A stretch of 64,000 nt of DNA, taken from the NCBI GenBank assembly GCA_963699175.1, contig OY969418.1, positions 310,001 to 374,000 of the forward strand, read 5' to 3'. The notes beneath the pieces are model-generated. The model had not been told where the DNA came from. It made no database searches and saw only the letters and a list, made by a program, of their open reading frames with translations. The stretch comes from JACPYM01 sp963699175 (GTDB lineage Bacteria; Acidobacteriota; Blastocatellia; RBC074). Both the position numbers and the translations under genes were made by a program. Positions within the stretch are counted from its first letter, which is position 1. The number at the start of each line of letters is the position of its first letter. Shown piece by piece: positions 34,775 to 43,796 of the stretch.

Positions 34775-36048
34775 GCGCCGAACTATTATTCGACTTGAGC
34801 GCTAATCCAACTCGCGCCATCACCCAGTGTCGCAGCGAAACGCGGGCTCACACTGCCTTGTGCATGTGCCAAGGCCAAGCGTGCCTCTTGCTAGGTGACC
34901 TGGCGCGTCTTGCGCCGATCGGCCGCCACACGCGTAGTGACCAGGAGCAGCGTCCCGCCATCTATTTGACCGGTCATCTGGGCGTGACCGCCGGGCGGCA
35001 GTTGCCCGGCGGCCAGGGCTTCCTTTTGCTCCACTAACAGCGCGCCCGCGTGTGCTGCTGTATAGCGGCGCAGCGCACTGCGCGAGACCTCAATCCCGTA
35101 ATGCTCGCGCACCCCTGCGGCGACCTGGGTAAAAGATTTGGTTCATGTGTAGCCAGTTTGCGTGAGTTGCAGGTAGGCTAAGGGAATGATTGACTTTCCC
35201 ATTAGCGACCTGCTCTTATTAAGACAATAGAAGGGCGCGCGCGTTTGGACGTAAGGGAATGATTGACTTTCCCATTAGCGACCTGCTCGATAACGAAGCC
35301 TGTACGGCCTGGCTTGAAAAACAACTCCATCCAAATGGGTTGAGTTGTCCGCACTGTCAAAGTAGCCAAAGCCGCGTCGCACGGCAGCGCGGCCATTTCA
35401 CCGGCTATCGCTGTAAAGACTGCGACCGTTATTACACGCTGCTGAGCGGGACGATCTTTGCCAAGACCAGACAGTCGCCGGCGCAATTAGTGCTCTTGTT
35501 GCGCGGCATCGCCAAAGGTAAGTCCACGGTACGGTTGGCACGGAAACTCGCCTGCTCGCGCAAGCAGGTGCATACGCTGCGCCAGGGCGTGCAACAGAGC
35601 CTTTACGAACAGCAGCCCCAAGCGGAAGAGCACGTTCTCAATGCGCCAGCCCGGATTGCGTGCAACAGAGCCTTTACGAACAGCAGCCCCAAGCGGTCTT
35701 GCCAGGCACAGTCTTTGAAGCGGACGAGTTGTATCAGAATGCGGGGGGAAAAGCACGCCGCTTGGCTGCAGATAGCAGCGACTCATTTATAAGGACTTAC
35801 AGCTATCTGCAACTGTAGTACTAAGCGGGTCTGCCAGACGAGACTTTTTTCCTTGCGCACCAGTTGCGGGCCGGCCTCAGCCGCTTGCTCGACCAACGTC
35901 TGCTTGCGTTCGGCCCAGTTCTGCAAGGCGATCTGGCCGATTTGGCGCAATTCTTCAATGACGCGCTGTCTTGCTGGTAGTTGTGCAACTACATTTTCGC
36001 CAGCACAAGAGCACTGTCCATCCGTGTGTCTCATTTTTGATTACACCC
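34775..36048 (-). pseudogene. ISKra4-family transposase relict, split by another relict
   Basis: Closely related in pieces to the element at 42256-43676. Minus-strand fragments include REHYGIEVSRSALRRYTAAH (35112 leftwards) and RVIEELRQIGQIALQNWAER (around 35960), the zinc/helix region of ISKra4 transposases. The right end ...TGATTACACCC (to 36048) matches the end of the other copy; the left end is missing. Between 35140 and 35818 it holds an IS1595-like fragment in place of about 130 bp of its own sequence. Confidence 0.7.
35140..35818 (+). pseudogene. IS1595-like zinc-ribbon transposase fragment nested in the ISKra4 relict
   Basis: Plus strand: MIDFPISDLLDNEACTAWLE, then SCPHCQSSQSRVARQRGHFT and RCKDCDRYYTLLSGTIFAKT (zinc ribbon), then after a frame change VFEADELYQNAGGKARRLAA (first DDE Asp region), after which it ends. 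It carries two internal duplications: 37 bp at 35179-35215 and 35252-35288 (period 73), and 39 bp at 35587-35625 and 35658-35696 (period 71), the second disrupting the reading frame. A different subgroup from the transposase at 29117-30128. Confidence 0.65.
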
Positions 36049-36173
36049 ACGAATACGTATTGCCGGTAGTTCAGTTGACAGATTTAGGTTTCAAGAATAG
36101 GATTGGGCCGCATTTAACTACCGATAATTATAATGACATAAGTCTAAGACGAGCGGGGTCTTGAGAGGAACCG

Positions 36174-36941
36174 TTGCAAGCTATAAAAATTGCCATCGCT
36201 AACCAAAAGGGGGGAGTCGGCAAAACTACTACAGCGATTAACTTAGCGGCTGCGTTTGCGCAAAGAGGGAAGCGTGTCTTGCTAGCTGATTTAGATCCAC
36301 AGGCTAATAGTACGATCTCTTTTCTTGATCTGCAAGTTATTGATTTATCGGTCTATGATTTCTTAATTGATACCGACTTACCTTTTACCGAGGTTGTCAA
36401 ACAGACCAAGATGCAAAATCTTGATCTTCTACCTGCTCGAATTAATCTTGCAAAACTTGAAGGTAAACTCATTGGGGAACTGGATGCTCCGTTTAGACTT
36501 AAGGACAGAATAGACCCAGTGAATTTGCATTATGATATTGTGGTTATTGATACTCCACCAACCCTTGGATTAATCACCGTCAATGCGTTGGTTGCTGCAA
36601 CTCATCTTATTGTCCCAATCCAGTCTTCATATTTTGCCCTCGAAGGTACAGATGATTTGTTAGAAACAGTCGAGCGGATAAAAGCTCGACCCAATCCACA
36701 GCTTGAAGTCCTCGGTATAGTGGTCACACTACATGATAAGCGTACGACTTTGTCAAAGGATATTTATGACCAGATTTGCCAAGTATTTGGCGACAAAGTG
36801 TTTGAGACAACTATTTCTCGTTCGGTGCGATTAGAGGAGAGTCCAGCTTATCGAGAATCAATCTTTACCTTTGCACCAGTCTCGAGTGGTGCAATTGAAT
36901 ATGCCAGTCTTTGCGAAGAGGTAATACGCCGTGTCTATTAA
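36174..36941 (+). CDS. parA: ParA-family chromosome partitioning ATPase
   Basis: 255 residues from a TTG start at 36174 with GAGAGG upstream. Deviant Walker A KGGVGKTTTAINLAAAFAQR, A' motif LLADLDPQANST, Walker B VVIDTPPTLGLITVNALVAA. Soj/ParA type: binds DNA nonspecifically and moves ParB-parS complexes. Its stop overlaps parB by 11 bp, so the two are coupled. No parS-like site (TGTTTCACGTGAAACA type) was noticed in this window. Confidence 0.95.
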   Translation: MQAIKIAIANQKGGVGKTTTAINLAAAFAQRGKRVLLADLDPQANSTISFLDLQVIDLSVYDFLIDTDLPFTEVVKQTKMQNLDLLPARINLAKLEGKLIGELDAPFRLKDRIDPVNLHYDIVVIDTPPTLGLITVNALVAATHLIVPIQSSYFALEGTDDLLETVERIKARPNPQLEVLGIVVTLHDKRTTLSKDIYDQICQVFGDKVFETTISRSVRLEESPAYRESIFTFAPVSSGAIEYASLCEEVIRRVY

Positions 36942-37758
36942 GCGAGGGTTGCCGACTAGCCTAAAAATGCGTCATGACCGTCATTATGTGGAGGAGCTTG
37001 CCTCATTGCGTAACGCTCCAATTGGACGGATGATTCCGATTGATCGGCTTGAGCCAAACCCTCAACAACCTCGTATTGAATTTGGCGATCTAGAAGAATT
37101 GGTCGCTTCTATTAAGGAAAAAGGTGTTCTTGAACCATTATTAGTCCGCCCTTCGCAAGTTGGAGGGCGTTTTATGATTATTTCCGGTGAGCGGCGTTAC
37201 CGAGCAGCCAGGGAAGTAGGGTTGAGTGAGCTACCTTGTATTGAGATGGATGTTGATGATCGAGCAGTGGCTGAGATTGCTCTGATTGAGAATCTGCAAC
37301 GCAAGGATCTAACAGCTTTTGAAGAAGCTGAAGGATTAATAGTTCTAGTCGAACGGTTTGGTTATACGCACGAAGAAATAGCCAAAAAGATTGGCAAAGC
37401 CCGCTCGTCTATTACTGAGGCATTAGCTATTGCAATTATGCCAGATGAGGTAAAGGCTCTATGTCGGCGCGCTGACATTAGTGCCAAATCTTTATTATTG
37501 CAGGTAGTTAGACAGCCAAATGAGGACTTGATGAGGCAACTCGTCAGTCGAATTGTGGAGCGAGGGTTGACTCGTGATGAGGTGCGTAAGGTACGCTCAA
37601 ATAAACAAGTTAGGACCCAACCGTTTTCTTATCGCTATCAAGCCCCCAATAGAGAGTACGTTATTGAGGCTAAGTTCAGACGTTCACAGGTTTCTCGTGA
37701 AGAATTGCTGAAGGCCTTAAAGCTAGCTTTGGAAGATGTAGAGCAACGTAAAGAATAA
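36931..37758 (+). CDS. parB: ParB/Spo0J-family partitioning protein (CTPase)
   Basis: 275 residues from GTG 36931, inside the end of parA. N-terminal ParB/sulfiredoxin fold with IPIDRLEPNPQQPRIEFGDL, KGVLEPLLVRPSQVGGRFMI and the CTP-binding motif GERRYRAA; ENLQRKDLTAFEEAEGL; helix-turn-helix YTHEEIAKKIGKARSSITEA; C-terminal dimerisation region from about 225. Loads at parS and spreads as a CTP clamp. Normal length for a chromosomal ParB. Confidence 0.95.
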   Translation: MSIKRGLPTSLKMRHDRHYVEELASLRNAPIGRMIPIDRLEPNPQQPRIEFGDLEELVASIKEKGVLEPLLVRPSQVGGRFMIISGERRYRAAREVGLSELPCIEMDVDDRAVAEIALIENLQRKDLTAFEEAEGLIVLVERFGYTHEEIAKKIGKARSSITEALAIAIMPDEVKALCRRADISAKSLLLQVVRQPNEDLMRQLVSRIVERGLTRDEVRKVRSNKQVRTQPFSYRYQAPNREYVIEAKFRRSQVSREELLKALKLALEDVEQRKE

Positions 37759-37859
37759 GGCTCAATTGAGATGGTCCCGATTTGACGGACACGAAATTCT
37801 CTTAGACTCTATATAAAATAAAAACGAAATCGGCTAGAGAAGCTCCAGTACTATTGCTT

Positions 37860-38092
37860 CCAGTAGGAATTCTGGCAATTTGTGACCGTTGAGGTTGGCA
37901 GGTGCTCGGTGAAGCAACTCGCTGACCTCTTTGAAATTGACCGCGACGACCGCATCAGCCAATGGCTGGACTGGGGGACGCGTGCCAGTTCGACGGGTTG
38001 ACAGACTATCCCGCAGTGGGCGGCCTGTTCATTGAATCTCCGTTGGGAGCGAATCTAGTGTAGGAGGTTCGTTGGTCGAATAACGATTGGGG
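37860..38092 (+). pseudogene. IS630-like transposase N-terminal relict
   Basis: Plus strand reads KQLADLFEIDRDDRISQWLD, then with frame changes GLTDYP and PAVGG, matching the helix-turn-helix region of IS630-family transposases ('LAxLFxVSRxTIxxWLD...GLxDxPRSGRPP'). Only about 60 codons, no ends seen. The remainder of 37759-38092 shows nothing else. Confidence 0.45.
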
Positions 38093-38108
38093 CAAGTATA
38101 TTATTACC
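38093..38108 (+). repeat. Solo IS1595-type transposon end
   Basis: CAAGTATATTATTACC is identical to the outer 16 bases of the transposon ends at 12408 and 30176, but the sequence inside (GGGGTTAGCAA-side, 38070-38092) differs. It stands alone, without a partner end or transposase nearby, and directly precedes the 3' end of the next gene. Probably the remains of a related element or a diverged family end. Confidence 0.55.
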
Positions 38109-38116
38109 GATAGCTT

Positions 38117-38650
38117 CTAAGCTTTATGTTGTTCGACCTCGTATTTACGTCTTAGCTTCTTGACCCATTTTTCTATTAACGGTCGCAGGGGCTTGAATAA
38201 TTTAGCTCGCCAGCCTCCTCGGTTATCGCGCCAAATCTTATGGTATTTATCCGCATATGTTCTGATTTTGCCTTCATATTGATTTTTTTTGATCCCATGG
38301 GCCAGCGTTAAATAGTAATGTTGTGCCTGCAGTGTAAGGAGTAAGTAGGCAAGATTGGCTTTGAAATTTAAGCGCGCTGCTAGTCGTTTAAATAAACTAT
38401 CAGCTGGTAATAATTTCCCCATTGCGACCTCGCACCACGGTTGAATGTTTCCTTGCTTAGGATGGTAAAGTCCTGGAAGATCATTTAAGTCTGCCACCAG
38501 CCTAGACTCTATTGCAATCTGATCTACGAAAACAATGCGTTGAAGTCCTCTATAATGTTCTCGAGGCACTATTTGAAAAACACTTATCGTTATCTTTTCA
38601 AGGTTACTTGAGGTATTGATGGATGATTTATTCTCAATTTTGAGGTTCAT
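38117..38650 (-). CDS. Uncharacterised protein coupled to lpxD
   Basis: 177 residues, ATG 38650 inside the end of lpxD (17-bp overlap), so translationally coupled. No signal peptide or TM segment. Recognisable features: RIVFVDQIAIESRLVADLND, LPGLYHPKQGNIQPWCEVAM, KLLPADSLFKRLAARLNFKA, AQHYYLTLAHGIKKNQYEGK, and a very basic C-terminus (WVKKLRRKYEVEQHK). I recall similar hypothetical proteins from acidobacteria but no named family. The conserved Tyr/His/Trp positions and the tie to lpxD suggest a role near lipid A or envelope metabolism, as inference only. Confidence 0.6.
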   Translation of the reverse strand: MNLKIENKSSINTSSNLEKITISVFQIVPREHYRGLQRIVFVDQIAIESRLVADLNDLPGLYHPKQGNIQPWCEVAMGKLLPADSLFKRLAARLNFKANLAYLLLTLQAQHYYLTLAHGIKKNQYEGKIRTYADKYHKIWRDNRGGWRAKLFKPLRPLIEKWVKKLRRKYEVEQHKA

Positions 38651-39716
38651 GATCTTTTATGTTTAAAACTGATGTCACTACAGAATAAGCTGTTATTGTT
38701 TCTTCGATTGTAGATAGTCGCTGTTTCACCTTTCTCAACTCCTTGAGTAACTCAGGAAGCTGAGTAAAGGCTGCGACAGCGCGTCGCCAGTCACGTGTGT
38801 CAATTGCAGGGTATCCTGAAATTTGTTTGCCAACTGGCACTGAATTGGGGATCCCTGTTTGGGCTGTCGCAATCACTCCGTCTCCAATTGTTAAATGCCC
38901 TGCTACGCCAACTTGGCCAGCTAATATGACATTGTTGCCGATATGCGAGCTACCTGCCAATCCAACTTGCGCACACAATAAGGTATCTCGCCCGACAATT
39001 GATCCATGACCAATCTGAACTAGGTTGTCAATCTTAGTGCCACGCTGGATTCGGGTAACCCCCATGGCCGCACGATCTATAGTTGTGCCGGCACCGATTT
39101 CAACATTATCCTCTATTATTACAGTGCCTGACTGTCGAATTTTATACCAGGATTTGTTATCCTGGTGCGCATAACCGAATCCATCACTACCAATAGTGAC
39201 GTGGTTATGAAGAATAACCTGATTGCCCAATTGGCAGGCCTTTCTTATTGCACAATGTGAGTGAATAATAGACTCCCTACCAACAATCACTTTTTCTCCA
39301 ATTACACAATGAGATGATATGACAGCGCCATCTCCAATGCTAGCTTGATCTTCAACGACAGTAAAAGGCCCAATTGTAACATTAGCCCCTAACTTAGCAG
39401 TAGGCGAGACCAAAGCCCAAGGACTGATCTCAACTTTTACAGCCTGTTCCTGATAGAAAATTTCTAATGCCTGAGCAAAAGTTAAATAGGGGTTGTTAGA
39501 AATTAGGGCACTTAAGCCAGCAGGTAGATAATCAGGATTGTGTACAATAACAGCACTAGCTTGAGTATTTACCAAAAATCGTTTGTACTTAATATTGCTG
39601 CAAAAGGTAAGATCCCCAGGTCGCGCGAGTTCAATGGGGGCAACACCAGTAATCTCGATTTTGGCTTCTCCAATTACTGTACAACCTAGAATTTTTGCAA
39701 GCTCGTACAACAGCAT
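38634..39716 (-). CDS. lpxD: UDP-3-O-(3-hydroxyacyl)glucosamine N-acyltransferase
   Basis: Start set at ATG 39716 (MLLYELAKILGCTVIGEAKI), the normal LpxD beginning; a 65-residue in-frame extension has no ribosome site and runs into relict DNA. 360 residues. N-terminal uridine-binding domain (PGDLTFCSNIKYKRFLVNTQ), then left-handed beta-helix hexapeptide repeats (LGANVTIGPFTVVEDQASIG ... IGHGSIVGRDTLLCAQVGLA) with the catalytic His within NHVTIGSDGFGYA, and a C-terminal helix. Third step of lipid A synthesis, so the organism makes lipopolysaccharide. No other lpx gene in the window. Confidence 0.95.
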   Translation of the reverse strand: MLLYELAKILGCTVIGEAKIEITGVAPIELARPGDLTFCSNIKYKRFLVNTQASAVIVHNPDYLPAGLSALISNNPYLTFAQALEIFYQEQAVKVEISPWALVSPTAKLGANVTIGPFTVVEDQASIGDGAVISSHCVIGEKVIVGRESIIHSHCAIRKACQLGNQVILHNHVTIGSDGFGYAHQDNKSWYKIRQSGTVIIEDNVEIGAGTTIDRAAMGVTRIQRGTKIDNLVQIGHGSIVGRDTLLCAQVGLAGSSHIGNNVILAGQVGVAGHLTIGDGVIATAQTGIPNSVPVGKQISGYPAIDTRDWRRAVAAFTQLPELLKELRKVKQRLSTIEETITAYSVVTSVLNIKDHEPQN

Positions 39717-39882
39717 ATCGAGATTTGAAAAAAGAAAGTTTGTTAAACACTCAGAGTCTGATAATATTACCAAATTAGCTGCAAAGCAAGTAATTGTGTA
39801 GGGTCTATTCATTCTCTTCAAGAAAAGAGGTGTTCCTCCATAGAGTGGCGTTGCGAAACCAAAAGCTTCAACGGAGGATAAC

Positions 39883-40620
39883 CTATGAATAGCACTAAGC
39901 TGTCTTTGCAAGAGGCTCTAGTAGAGATTACCGATTTTCGCCAGGCCAGTGGGCGGCGCTATGAGTTGTGGGCGGTCTTGTGATTGATCTGTGTGACTTT
40001 GTTATGCGGCTATCGCTCGCAAGCGGCCATTGGTAAGTGGGGCAGGAATTATGGGCCACGCGGTTGCGACGCTTGGGGATTAAGCGTCAGCGCGGACCAT
40101 CACAATCTGCCATTCAGCGCGTCTTGGCTGGGGTGACGGCAGCCGCCGTCGAGTCGGCTTTGGGCGGCGCAGTTGGTGCTGACAGGCTGTGTGCTGAACG
40201 CGCATTGAGGAGCGCCGCTTACAGGCCACGCATGTGATGGCTGGCTGCTCGGACTGGCTTGGTTTGCAACAAGTGCTGCGGCTGGAATGTCAGGTGACTG
40301 ACAAACGCACGCAGGTGAGCCGTGCGGAAGTGGTCTATGGCGTGACAAGCTTAGAGCCTGCGCGGGCTACGGCCTGCTCAGGATACGCCTGCACAGTTGC
40401 TGGCACTTTGGCGCGGATACTGGGCCATTGAAAACAAGCTGCACTGGGTGCGCGACGTGACCTACGGTGAAGACGCTTCCACGATCCGCAGCGGCAAGGC
40501 GTCGCAAGTGATGGCGGCATTGCGGAACTTGGCGCTCTCCCTCTTCGCCTAGCTGGGGAAACTAACATTGCTGCGGCTTGTCAGCGCTATGTGGAATGAT
40601 CTGGCGCTGTGTGTTATGCA
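39883..40620 (+). pseudogene. ISAs1-family transposase relict
   Basis: Starts at an ATG at 39883 behind GGAGG: MNSTKLSLQEALVEITDFRQ, SGRRYELWAVL, a stop, LICVTLLCGYRSQAAIGKWG, then in another frame RLGIKRQRGPSQSAIQRVLA. The middle (catalytic DGK region) is missing. The C-terminus is clear: WAIENKLHWVRDVTYGEDAS, TIRSGKASQVMAALRNLALS. Stops, frame changes and the deletion make it dead. The remaining 40621-40814 interval is the xerD upstream region. Confidence 0.8.
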
Positions 40621-40814
40621 GTGTGATAGATAAAGTCGAGCTTAGGCAGCAGTCGCCACTGCATGCCTGTACGCATAATGGAAGCGCAACCTGTTGAAGG
40701 TTGTACGTAATGGGAAATTCCGCTGCGGAGAGATTATCGTGAGAACACTTAATGCTATCCCGGCCTAATTGGCAGAATCGACTGCTTACTCTTTGTGATC
40801 TCAATTAGGGGACA

Positions 40815-41765
40815 ATGTCAAATCAAAACTCAAAAAGAAGTGAATCAAGTGAAGCAAGGCCTGCTAGTCAATCGGAAAGCGACTTAGCTAATCGCTTTCT
40901 CACTTATTTGAGAGTAGAAAAAGGATTGTCTTCTAACACGCTCGAGGCCTACCGAAACGATCTTACCAAGCTAAATATATTCGTCAGAAATAAAGAAAAA
41001 GATTTACTCTCGGTTGAAAGATCTGATCTAGTGCAACTCCTTGTCTACCTTAAAGGCGAAATGAAGATGAGCGACGCGACGTTGGCAAGAACCTTTTCCG
41101 TTGTCAGAAGCTTTTATAAATTCTTGCTTGCCGAAGGCTTTTTGAATAGAGACCCTGCGAGTTTAATTGAACCTCGTAAATGTTGGCAGACTTTGCCTCA
41201 CTTTCTTACCGCAGAAGAGGTAGAGAAATTATTAGCACAACCGGATATTGATTCGGATGTTGGGTTACGAGATAAAGCTATGCTTGAGGTTTTGTACGCA
41301 TCGGGGCTGCGCGTGTCTGAGCTTATCAATCTAAAGCTATCAGATGTTGATTGGAGCAAAGGCATAATTAGCTGTGTCGGTAAAGGGTCAAAGTGCAGAA
41401 AAGTGCCCATCGGCAGGACAGCTATCAACTACTTGAAACTCTATTGCGTAGCGCGACAGAGATTATTGCGGGGGAGCAGTAGTAATTATCTATTTATTGA
41501 AGCTGGCAGTGCGCATATTTCGAGGCAGAAGTTTTGGAAGCTCATAAAGGGTTATGGTCGCCAAGCTCAAATTGAATATATTACTCCGCACATACTGCGT
41601 CACAGTTTTGCTACTATCTTGCTGGGGAATGGTGCTGATCTACGATCTGTACAAATAATGCTTGGCCATAGTAATATTGGAACTACACAAATATATACGC
41701 ACTTAACCAACGAGGGCCTTAAGCATGCTTATCAGAGGTTTCATCCACGCTCAAAGCTAAAGTGA
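40815..41765 (+). CDS. xerD: Tyrosine recombinase XerC/XerD
   Basis: 316 residues, ATG 40815 with AGGGG upstream. SAM-like N-terminal domain (FLTYLRVEKGLSSNTLEAYR) and catalytic domain with the full set: Arg in ASGLRVSELI, Lys in GKGSKCRKVPIG, His-x-x-Arg in PHILRHSFATI, His in LGHSNIGTT and Tyr in TQIYTHL. Resolves chromosome dimers at dif; the XerD name is the better fit, but XerC cannot be excluded. The 23-residue Ser/Glu/Gln-rich N-terminal extension is unusual. Located with parAB in a segregation-related neighbourhood, though relicts now separate them. Confidence 0.92.
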   Translation: MSNQNSKRSESSEARPASQSESDLANRFLTYLRVEKGLSSNTLEAYRNDLTKLNIFVRNKEKDLLSVERSDLVQLLVYLKGEMKMSDATLARTFSVVRSFYKFLLAEGFLNRDPASLIEPRKCWQTLPHFLTAEEVEKLLAQPDIDSDVGLRDKAMLEVLYASGLRVSELINLKLSDVDWSKGIISCVGKGSKCRKVPIGRTAINYLKLYCVARQRLLRGSSSNYLFIEAGSAHISRQKFWKLIKGYGRQAQIEYITPHILRHSFATILLGNGADLRSVQIMLGHSNIGTTQIYTHLTNEGLKHAYQRFHPRSKLK

Positions 41766-42246
41766 AAATTGAAAGGTGGAGTCTGAAGTAGCGCGTCATT
41801 TCTCAGAGGCAAGCGTCAGGCAAGCTAGCGAACTGGTCGGCAGCATAAATGTGGCATTACCCAACTTGGGAGATGAGCGGTTGGATGGCTAGTTGCCGCC
41901 TGCACATACCGGATCGGGTTTGCAATCGGACGGTGCAGGAGTCGCCCACTGTCAAACAGGGGGGTGGAGGCAAGACACTTACTCTCGGCGAGGTCAAATC
42001 AAAGATCAACTGTCAGGCGAGTTCGTCATTGAAAGATAAAGTTTTGAGCGACTTTTCGCGATGTAGTGAGGCCAATGCCTTTACTTCGCTCGGCATTGTG
42101 TAAGACACATTGCCACAGAGGCTGAAAGTGAGTCGCAAGCCTTACCTTTAGCCAGTGCTTGGCCTATGATAATATTCAGAGCAACTTGAAGCATCTGTCG
42201 ACGCTCTGTAAACCGTAGCTGAAAGCGACTTTGAAAGAGTCGTGGG
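41766..42246. other. Gene-free stretch after xerD, unrecognised
   Basis: No frame shows a domain or a supported start. Composition changes along the stretch and GACTTTGAAAGAG at its right end recurs at about 50168, next to another relict, so it is probably further decayed mobile DNA. Nothing firm. Confidence 0.3.
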
Positions 42247-42255
42247 TGTCACACC

Positions 42256-43676
42256 GGGTGTAATTCAAAGTGAGACGCAAAATCAGGCTGCCGCTTGACG
42301 AGCGCGTTCCCAATATGCCTCCCAATCGCCATTGGCGCGCGTGACACGTAAGGCTAACATCTTGGCTGCCTGCTCCTCTGTCCACCACGCACCTGCTAAT
42401 TTCAAGCGCTTCTGCACCACATAACGATGCGCGCTTTCGATCTCACCTGACCCAATCGGTAGGCCGCGTGCGAGCGCATCGCGATAATTCAAGTGCTCCA
42501 ACCGCTTGAGTAGATAGCGATAACAACAACGCACTGGAGCTACTTCATCCGCCAAGGCTTCCGGCTCCAAGTGCGGCTTGAGTGCGGCCAACACGCGCAA
42601 GCTACGGTTCGCTTACAAGTGTTCCTATTGCTCGTGCCGCCAGGCCTTAGCTTGCGCACCAGCAATCGGGCTGGCCGCTGCCGCTAAGTATGCGCTGACG
42701 TGGTAAAAATCGACCAGATAGCTGCTCTGTGTACCAAAATGTTGTTGACTTGCGCGCTGATCCAATTCGCGCCATCACCCAAACAATACACGGCGCTCGC
42801 TTGTCCGCCCCCGGCACGCGCGACACATTGCCGCAGTCCAGTCCCAGCTTGCGCTACCTCTCCGAGCATCGTCGCGAATTGCGAGCTCACACTGCCTTAT
42901 GCATGTGCCAAGGCCAAGCGTGCTTCTTGCCAGCAGACCTCCCGCGTCTTGCGGCGATCAGCGGCCGCGCGCGTCCTCACCAGGGGCACCATCCCGCCAT
43001 CTATTTGACCGATCATCTGGGCGTGGCCACCTGCCGGCGGTTGCCCGGTCGTGCGGGCTTCCTCCTGCTCTACTAGCAGCGCGGCGGCGTGTGCTGCTGT
43101 ATAGCGGCGCAGCGCACTGCGCGAGACCTCAATCCCGTAATGCTCGCGCACGCGAGCAGCCGCCTGGGCAAAGGATTCTTCGGCTCCGAAGTCCACCAAG
43201 ACGCGCTGCAAACCCAAGCTATAGCTCCGACACCTGACGGCCGCGCTCGCCGCAAAGGGGCGCACGACGGGCCCTTGGCGACTGCGTCGGTAGGTCTGTC
43301 CCTGCACGCTAATTGAGCCTAAGCGGGTCTGCCAGACGAGACTTTTTTCCCCTTGCGTACGAGTAGCGGGTCGGCTTCGGCGGCTCGCTCGATCTGCACC
43401 TGTTTGCGCTCGGCCCAGTTTTGCAGGGTGCTTTGGCCGATTTGCCGCAGTTCTTCAATAACACGCTGTTCAGCCTCATCGGCTTTGACCACATCACCGG
43501 CCACATTCTCAACCACGGCGACTAACTCGCTGATCCGTTCATATTAAGTCTGGATACTCCCGCAAGCGTTCTTCTAGGTTTTTCGTCTCCGTGCCTCCTT
43601 GCTGGTAGTTGTGCAACTACATTTTCGCCAGCACAAGGGCACTGTCCAGCTGTGTGTCTCACTTTTGATTACACCC
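42256..43676 (-). mobile_element. ISKra4-family element, degenerate (1421 bp) with 9-bp target duplication
   Basis: Ends GGGTGTAATTCAAAGTGAGA (42256 inward) and, reversed, GGGTGTAATCAAAAGTGAGA (43676 inward), flanked by TGTCACACC at 42247-42255 and 43677-43685. Minus-strand transposase pieces: RVIEELRQIGQSTLQNWAER near 43450, VREHYGIEVSRSALRRYTAA near 43140, LNYRDALARGLPIGSGEIES and AHRYVVQKRLKLAGAWWTEE near 42400. Several frameshifts and stops, so inactive, but the ends and duplication are intact enough to show a clean insertion. Confidence 0.85.
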
Positions 43677-43786
43677 TGTCACACCCAATTCGTGCACTCC
43701 ATCTTGACAGACCAACAACTGGTGTGACATCTTCCAAGGCTTTGATCCTTAGAGTTACAGACTCACAACAAGCAATTATGACATTC

Positions 43787-43792
43787 AGGAGG
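43787..43792 (+). promoter_or_regulatory. Strong Shine-Dalgarno of metK
   Basis: AGGAGG lies about 6 nt before the metK ATG at 43797. The 43686-43796 leader is too short for, and shows no match to, the common SAM riboswitch folds. Confidence 0.7.
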
Positions 43793-43796
43793 CAAT

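Noticed and set aside
36100..37760. parS sites around parAB
   Set aside because: No 16-bp palindrome of the TGTTNCACGTGNAACA type was found; partial CACGTG matches elsewhere are not palindromic enough.
43686..43796. SAM-sensing riboswitch before metK
   Set aside because: The leader is only about 110 bp from the transposon duplication and shows none of the conserved SAM riboswitch core sequences.
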